DNA of 10,168 nt from QHCA01 sp003244095 (lineage in GTDB: Bacteria > Actinomycetota > Actinomycetes > Mycobacteriales > QHCA01). Positions 6,337-10,168 of the stretch are shown here, one piece after another; the first letter of the stretch is position 1, and every line of letters starts with the position of its first letter. The translations under genes were made by a program, and so were the position numbers. Below the pieces are notes generated by a model. The model was not told where the DNA came from. It ran no database searches and saw nothing but the letters and a program-made list of their open reading frames with translations. The stretch spans positions 1 to 10,168 of the forward strand of contig JBBQNN010000111.1 of NCBI GenBank assembly GCA_038329965.1, given 5' to 3'.

Positions 6337-6488
6337 CCCTGGCTGAACCTCCATGTCGTCCATCGCTGCTCGCTGCGCGCTCCTCAAGGGCGGCGCCGCG
6401 TGCACGTATTACCCGTGAGAACGCCGACCGAGCGCCGCCCCGGGTTAGCTGGCTACGCGACGCCGAGCATGCAGCGGATGACATCTGA

Positions 6489-6519
6489 GCCGGCCGGACT
6501 GCCGCTGAGCCGGGCCGGC
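6489..6519. terminator. Possible weak stem-loop between convergent genes
   Basis: gccggcc (6489-6495) pairs perfectly with ggccggc (6513-6519) across a 17-nt loop. It sits in the 195-bp space between the end of the permease-ArsR-DUF1059 genes (6336) and the converging stop of the TetR gene (6532). A near-duplicate pair ctgagccggccgg / ctgagccgggccgg (6485 and 6505) makes up the arms. There is no U-tract in either direction and GC content is high, so it may be only a repeat. Confidence 0.3.
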
Positions 6520-6531
6520 CGAGGGCCATTG

Positions 6532-7161
6532 TCAATGACTCTCCAGCCCCATCATCACCAACCGCAGCACTCCCTCACGGGCGCGCGCAGTTGGCCAGTG
6601 CTGGGCGTGACGGAGTTGGACGTAGCCCCACCCGAAGGTGTTGAACAGCACTGTCGCCGCCTCGGTGGGGTCCGTCTGCTGCCCCAGCGTGCCGTCCGCG
6701 GCCCCGTCAGCCAGGAGCTTGGCGAACGGAGCGACGAACACCTCGTGCGTCGGCAAGGTGCCGGTCACGTCGGGAGCCGCGTGGAAGATGCCGGTGTCGT
6801 CTGCGAACAACCCGGCAAGTAGGGGCAGGTGTCGGTCGGCGACGTCGCAAAGCGCTTCCAGCGCTGCTCGCAGCCGCTGGTCGGCCGCTGCGCTGGTGGT
6901 CAGGACAGGGAACAGCGCGTCCCGGAGTTCACCGGCAGCGCGCCTGCTCAGTCCGCCGATGACACCTGACAGTGTTACCTCGCGCCGATGCAAGGTCATG
7001 CGGGAGGTGCCGGCGGCCTCGGCGAGGCGAGCCAGCGTCAGTCCGGCATACCCGGAGCTTTCGATGACCACGACGGCGGCATCGAGCAGTTCCGCATCCA
7101 TGCAGGCGGCTGGCTCCGCGGGGCCTGCGTCGATGCTTGGGTCGCTGCCTTGACCTGGCAT
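6532..7161 (-). CDS. TetR/AcrR-family transcriptional regulator
   Basis: This 209-residue regulator starts at ATG 7161 with an AGGGGAAG ribosome-binding site. The N-terminal DNA-binding region spans about residues 22-70. Its helix-turn-helix is LARLAEAAGTSRMTLHRR (about 43-60), which keeps the GTSRxTLHR pattern, where TetR proteins usually have a Tyr. The C-terminal helical ligand domain (75-205) has a WGYVQLRHA-type region. The gene is divergent from the membrane-protein gene at 7222, and the 18-bp palindrome between them (7191-7208) is a likely operator, suggesting control of both genes. The effector is unknown. It ends 195 bp from the converging small DUF1059-like gene. Confidence 0.93.
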   Translation of the reverse strand: MPGQGSDPSIDAGPAEPAACMDAELLDAAVVVIESSGYAGLTLARLAEAAGTSRMTLHRREVTLSGVIGGLSRRAAGELRDALFPVLTTSAAADQRLRAALEALCDVADRHLPLLAGLFADDTGIFHAAPDVTGTLPTHEVFVAPFAKLLADGAADGTLGQQTDPTEAATVLFNTFGWGYVQLRHAQHWPTARAREGVLRLVMMGLESH

Positions 7162-7190
7162 TGCTTCCCCTCTATCGTCCCGAACATGAG

Positions 7191-7208
7191 TGTATCAAAC
7201 TTGAGACA
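7191..7208. promoter_or_regulatory. Candidate TetR operator, 18-bp near-perfect palindrome
   Basis: The sequence TGTATCAA-AC-TTGAGACA has two 8-base half-sites with one mismatch (T at the fourth position of one arm's mirror) and a 2-base centre. It lies between the divergent TetR gene and the membrane-protein gene, and the adjacent TACACT on the minus strand (7190-7195 region) could serve as a -10 for tetR. Palindromes of about 16-18 bp at such spots are typical TetR-family operators. Binding is inferred, not shown. Confidence 0.62.
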
Positions 7209-7221
7209 GGTAAGTACGGCG

Positions 7222-8724
7222 ATGCCGGGCTGGCTCGGGCTCGTGGCCTCCGCCGGCGCGGCGGCCGGCCTGGTGGCCGCGTACTGGGATGATTCCTGGC
7301 ACACCGACCGCGGCCGGGATGCGTTCGCGATCCCCCCGCACCTGCTGCTCTACGGTGGCGTGCTGCTCGCCTCCCTGTCCGTCCTTGCCTGGGCAGTGCT
7401 GGCGTGGCGGGACGCCGGATGGGGCATCGGCGGAGTCCGCCGGGTGCTCCGCGATCCGGCGCTGCTGCTGGCGGGCCTCGGCGGGATGACCACTCTGGGC
7501 AGTGCCCCTGTCGACAACCTCTGGCACCAGGCTTACGGACGTGACGCCGTCCTGTGGTCCCCGCCGCACCTGGCCGCGGTGGCCGGCACGCTGGCGCTGT
7601 CCGTAGGGATGCTCGCCGGGCTGCGCCACGCCACCGGACGAACCGGTGGGGCTGCCCGCCTGCTCGCCGCCGCCGGGGTGATCGGCACCCTGCAACTCCC
7701 GGTCCTGGAGTACGACTCCGACGTGCCGCAGTTCTCGTCACTGTGGTTCCTGCCGGTCGCCGCGCTCGGACTGTGCATCGCCGCCGCCCTGTGCGACGAC
7801 CTGCTCCCCGGGCGGTGGGGGCCGGCAAAAGCCGCTGCGCTCTACACCGTCCTGCGGGCCGGCACAGTTGCGCTGCTCGCCACGCTCGGATTCTCTCAGA
7901 CCTCTATTCCGCCGGTGCTCCCGTTGCTGGTGCTGACCGGCCTGCTGGCGGCGCGACCGCTCGCGGTGAGGCTGGTCATGCTGGGCGCGCTGGCCCCGCT
8001 GGCCTGGTGGCCGATCCCGCAAGTCCATGCCACGGCAGCCACGGTCGTCCCGGCCGGACAGCTACCGGCGGCGGTCATGCTGGGCGCCGCCTCAGGGCTG
8101 CTGGTGGCCCTCGTTCACGGCGACCTCCGGATCGGTGCCGCAGCCCGAACGCTATCCAGAGCGAGTGCCATGCTCGTCGTCCTGGCGCTAGTGGCAGCCA
8201 CCGTCGCGGGAACGCCGAAGCCGGCCTGGGCACACGATCCCGGCCAGGGAGCGCAAGTGGCGCAGGGCCGGTTGAGTGTGCAGCGAACAGCCCACCAGGC
8301 ATCGCTGACCATGACGATCCCCCTCCCCTGTGCCAGGTTCAAAGCGGTGGGCGTTGTTGCGCGACGAGCCGGGCAGATGCGCACCGGAACCCTCACCCTC
8401 GCGACAAGCCCCGAGGATGCCTGCCTGCTGACGGGGACGGTCGGCGACCTCGGGCCCGGCCGGTGGTTCATCTACGCCGAACTCGAAGGCTCCAGCCGCC
8501 AATCCCTGGAGAGCTGGCTACCGGCAACGGAGGACAGCACAGTCACTGCCGTTCGCCCGCTCTACGCACCGCCGGCCACCCTTGGCACAGGCACGCGAGA
8601 GGCTGCCGGCGCGGGACTGCTGCTCGTGGTGCTCGGACTACTAGCCGCCTGCCTGCGCCTGAGCCGTCGCGCCGCCAACACCCCGTTCTGGACCGCCCCA
8701 ACATCACCAACGGCCGGCCCGTAA
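7222..8724 (+). CDS. Large membrane protein with duplicated WH-GRD-PPH motif and an Ala-His extracytoplasmic domain
   Basis: The protein is 500 residues long from ATG 7222, chosen because the operator-like palindrome would otherwise lie inside the gene and AGG lies 11 bases upstream. ATG 7186 would add 12 residues but has no ribosome-binding site. Many hydrophobic helices fill residues 5-330. A pattern is repeated: DDSWHTDRGRD...PPHL (H27, D33, H40) and DNLWHQAYGRD...PPHL (H102, D108, H116), pointing to an internal duplication with conserved His/Asp sites. Near residue 310-337 a signal-like helix ends in PAWA-H338, so cleavage or exposure would give an N-terminal His. The ~120-residue domain after it has C370 and C401, possibly a disulfide. 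A last helix is at 462-482, followed by a basic tail. No known family could be named. A metal or membrane redox role is inference from the motifs and neighbours. Confidence 0.82.
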   Translation: MPGWLGLVASAGAAAGLVAAYWDDSWHTDRGRDAFAIPPHLLLYGGVLLASLSVLAWAVLAWRDAGWGIGGVRRVLRDPALLLAGLGGMTTLGSAPVDNLWHQAYGRDAVLWSPPHLAAVAGTLALSVGMLAGLRHATGRTGGAARLLAAAGVIGTLQLPVLEYDSDVPQFSSLWFLPVAALGLCIAAALCDDLLPGRWGPAKAAALYTVLRAGTVALLATLGFSQTSIPPVLPLLVLTGLLAARPLAVRLVMLGALAPLAWWPIPQVHATAATVVPAGQLPAAVMLGAASGLLVALVHGDLRIGAAARTLSRASAMLVVLALVAATVAGTPKPAWAHDPGQGAQVAQGRLSVQRTAHQASLTMTIPLPCARFKAVGVVARRAGQMRTGTLTLATSPEDACLLTGTVGDLGPGRWFIYAELEGSSRQSLESWLPATEDSTVTAVRPLYAPPATLGTGTREAAGAGLLLVVLGLLAACLRLSRRAANTPFWTAPTSPTAGP

Positions 8725-8807
8725 CGAGCACGGCGGCCAAACCCGGACAGGTCGCTGGGTAGCCTCGGCGCCCACATCCGCATCCACGAGACCTGGCAGG
8801 ACGACCT

Positions 8808-9011
8808 TGGTCCTCGGCGGGCGACCTCGGCGACCTCGCCAGCATCAACCTCGGCCGCTACCTGCCCGGCGCTGCCGCCGCCGCCATCAGCGGCCAGAAG
8901 CCCGACACCCCGCTGCTCGCACCGGCAGTCGCCGCCGTCCTGCTCGCGGCCTACGCGGCCGCCGCCGCCACCACCGGATGGATGGCCACCAACCGCCGCG
9001 ATGTCCCGTGA
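8808..9011 (+). pseudogene. C-terminal remnant of an ABC-2 type transporter permease
   Basis: The frame of 8808 is open to TGA 9009-9011 and, with no start codon, reads GDLGDLASINLGRYLPG, then an Ala-rich ISGQKPDTPLLAP segment, a hydrophobic helix (AVAAVLLAAYAAAAATTG) and the ending WMATNRRDVP. This is the typical end of actinobacterial ABC-2 permeases: a (N)PGRYLPG-like loop, the final helix, then a short RRD tail. Upstream of about 8808 there is no matching membrane sequence, only 83 bp to the end of the preceding gene. Only about 65 residues of a protein usually near 250 remain, so this is a decayed fragment. Confidence 0.65.
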
Positions 9012-9133
9012 CCATTCCGACGTGTCAGCCGACCCACATGCACGGCAGCCGACAGGAGTCGCCTCCAGACGTCGAGTGGTCTAGCAAACCTAACCGCCAC
9101 TTCGCGAGACCTCAGCGGAAACACCGCCGGGCG
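9012..9133. other. Intergenic spacer between convergent remnant and CDF gene
   Basis: 122 bp with no coding pattern in any frame. Two copies of cagccgac (9026 and 9046) occur 20 bp apart but without further structure. No clear terminator stem with a T-tract was seen. Confidence 0.4.
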
Positions 9134-9772
9134 CTAGCAGCAATCTGCGCCTCGCCAGGCTTCGCTGCCTTCGCGTACGGCGATCGCGGCGAGGGCCAGG
9201 CCAATCACGGGATCGGTCCATCGCCAGCCGAGGGTCGCGGTGAGGGCCAGCCCGGCCAGGACGGCGGCGGCCTGGGCGGCGCAGAGCAGGTTCTGGATGC
9301 CCTCGCCGGCGGTGGCTGCGGAGTCCAGCCGCCGGCCGAGGCGTTGTTTGGCCACACCGAGGGCCGGCATGACGATCAGGCTGGTGGCAGTGAGCACGAT
9401 GCCGAGCAGGCTGGTGGTGCTCTGGTGGCCGGTGATCAGGTCCCGGACGCTTTGTACGGCGATGTAGGGGGCGAGGAGGAAGAAGGAGACGGCGACGGCC
9501 TTCTGCGCTCGGGCCTCGGCCGTTTCTGACAGGGTACGGGTGCCGGTGAACCGCCAGATCACGATGATCGAGGCGAGGCCCTCGATGGCCGAGCCCAGTG
9601 CCCAGCCGGTCAGCGAGATCGAACTGGAGGTGGCGCCGGCGTAGAGGCCCAGGGCGCCTTCACCGGTCATCCACAGCAGCGACACCCACGACAGGGTGCG
9701 GGCGGTTTGGGCGGCGGCCTGCCAGCGCGGATCGCGGCGTCCCAGCGCGGCTGCCGGTGGCTGTCCGCTCAT
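9134..9772 (-). CDS. CDF-like cation transporter, short form without C-terminal domain
   Basis: The protein is 212 residues long, starting at ATG 9772 (MSGQPPAA) that overlaps the upstream CDF stop as ATGA. About six transmembrane helices are visible (about residues 28-46, 53-73, 93-112, 120-138, 160-180 and 186-200), matching the CDF membrane domain only. The TM2 region reads SLTGWALGSAIEGLASI, where the frequently seen Asp of GLDSxIE is Gly (G60) while E64 is kept. The TM5 region reads ATAGEGIQNLLC, with E157 where Asp is common. The tail ends WRGADCC (C211, C212). I recall similar GEG...NLLC/DCC proteins in actinobacteria, so the changes may be normal for this subfamily. Divalent metal or proton-coupled transport is likely. 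It may pair with its upstream CDF neighbour. Confidence 0.85.
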   Translation of the reverse strand: MSGQPPAAALGRRDPRWQAAAQTARTLSWVSLLWMTGEGALGLYAGATSSSISLTGWALGSAIEGLASIIVIWRFTGTRTLSETAEARAQKAVAVSFFLLAPYIAVQSVRDLITGHQSTTSLLGIVLTATSLIVMPALGVAKQRLGRRLDSAATAGEGIQNLLCAAQAAAVLAGLALTATLGWRWTDPVIGLALAAIAVREGSEAWRGADCC

Positions 9773-10168
9773 GGCGTGGTGCAGGGCCGGGCGCCGTGTT
9801 CGTGGGCGGCGTGCCCGACCGGTTCGAACTGGAAGGTGGAGTGGGCGACGTCGAAGTGCCCGGCCAGGCACTGCTGGAGCTCGTCGAGCAGTGCCGGTAG
9901 GTGCCCGTCGAGGAAGCAGGAGTCGTCGACCACCACGTGCGCGGTCAGGACCGGCAGGTCGCTGGCGACCGAGGAGGCATGCAGGTCGTGGACCTGGTGG
10001 ACGTGGGCGACCTCGACGATGTGGGCGCGGACGGCGGCCAGGTCCACCCCTTTCGGGGTGGCCTCCATCAGCACGTCGACGGTCTCGCGAAGCAGCTTCC
10101 AGGTGCGGGGCAGGATCAGCACGCCGATCAGCAAAGACGCGATCGCGTCGGCGCGCAGGAACCCGGTG
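9769..10168 (-). CDS. Cation diffusion facilitator (CzcD/ZitB type), 5' part off the window
   Basis: The frame is open to the right edge, so at least 132 C-terminal residues are visible and the N-terminal five helices are missing. The readable start of TM6 is TGFLRADAIASLLIGVLILP, with the conserved RAD...ASLLIG segment. LLRETVDVLMEATPKGVDL then leads into the cytoplasmic ferredoxin-like domain with VHDLHASSVASDLPVLTAHVVVDD. The His/Asp positions of this domain are those that bind zinc in CDF proteins. The His-containing C-terminal tail (GHAAHEHG) is compatible with metal handling. It overlaps the next CDF-like gene by ATGA. Proton-coupled export of Zn, Co, Cd or similar is the family role; specificity is not visible. 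Confidence 0.93.
   Translation of the reverse strand, partial: TGFLRADAIASLLIGVLILPRTWKLLRETVDVLMEATPKGVDLAAVRAHIVEVAHVHQVHDLHASSVASDLPVLTAHVVVDDSCFLDGHLPALLDELQQCLAGHFDVAHSTFQFEPVGHAAHEHGARPCTTP

Noticed and set aside
7186..7221. ATG 7186 as the start of the WH/PPH gene
   Set aside because: No ribosome-binding site precedes it and the palindrome 7191-7208 would be coding. It cannot be excluded as a leaderless start.
9026..9053. Two cagccgac copies 20 bp apart
   Set aside because: Eight-base repeats at this distance are expected by chance in GC-rich DNA.

Overview
The window is high-GC actinobacterial DNA. The signs are a strong third-position GC bias, GTG starts, ATGA/GTGA stop-start overlaps and actinobacterial-type families (DUF6153-like, ISL3, ArsR/SmtB, CDF proteins with a C-terminal GADCC). 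It is protein-coding throughout, with no rRNA, tRNA or CRISPR seen. The genus cannot be fixed from the sequence. The theme from about 1.7 kb to the right edge is metal handling at the membrane, on a stretch scarred by mobile-element decay.

Left edge (1-751): the 3' end of a gene made of near-identical 312-bp tandem units, each coding two alternating ~50-residue Trp/Gly-rich modules that resemble beta-propeller or lectin-like repeats. Next (965-1490) is a dead ISL3-family transposase remnant with two compensating frameshifts and a 108-bp insertion between 7-bp direct repeats. It appears to have clipped the 3' end of a leftward DUF6153-like gene.

Leftward cluster (3907 down to about 1441): a DUF2933-like small membrane protein, a membrane-anchored SGNH hydrolase, a membrane-anchored redoxin-like protein with no CXXC motif, a His-rich multi-pass membrane protein, and the truncated DUF6153-like gene. 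Three of these are joined by ATGA overlaps, and the last two overlap by 25 bp, so this looks like one operon.

Rightward cluster (4130-6336): a PF03773-type permease carrying three C-terminal YHS domains, an ArsR/SmtB metalloregulator starting on a GTGA overlap, and a 59-residue CxxC protein resembling DUF1059. The two clusters diverge from a ~220-bp control region that holds inverted repeats.

A second divergent pair follows. A TetR regulator (7161 to 6532) faces a ~500-residue membrane protein (7222-8724) with a duplicated WH...GRD...PPH motif and an extracytoplasmic domain that begins with Ala-His after a signal-like helix. An 18-bp near-perfect palindrome lies between them and is a good operator candidate. 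After a decayed C-terminal scrap of an ABC-2 type permease come two leftward, overlapping cation-efflux (CDF) genes. The upstream one is cut by the right edge.

My working inference is a metal efflux or homeostasis island with two local regulators, an ArsR-type sensor for the permease cluster and TetR for the WH/PPH protein. The actual metal cannot be read from the sequence. The least familiar parts are the leftward operon, which combines an SGNH hydrolase, a cysteine-poor redoxin-like protein and a His-rich membrane protein, and the WH/PPH membrane protein.
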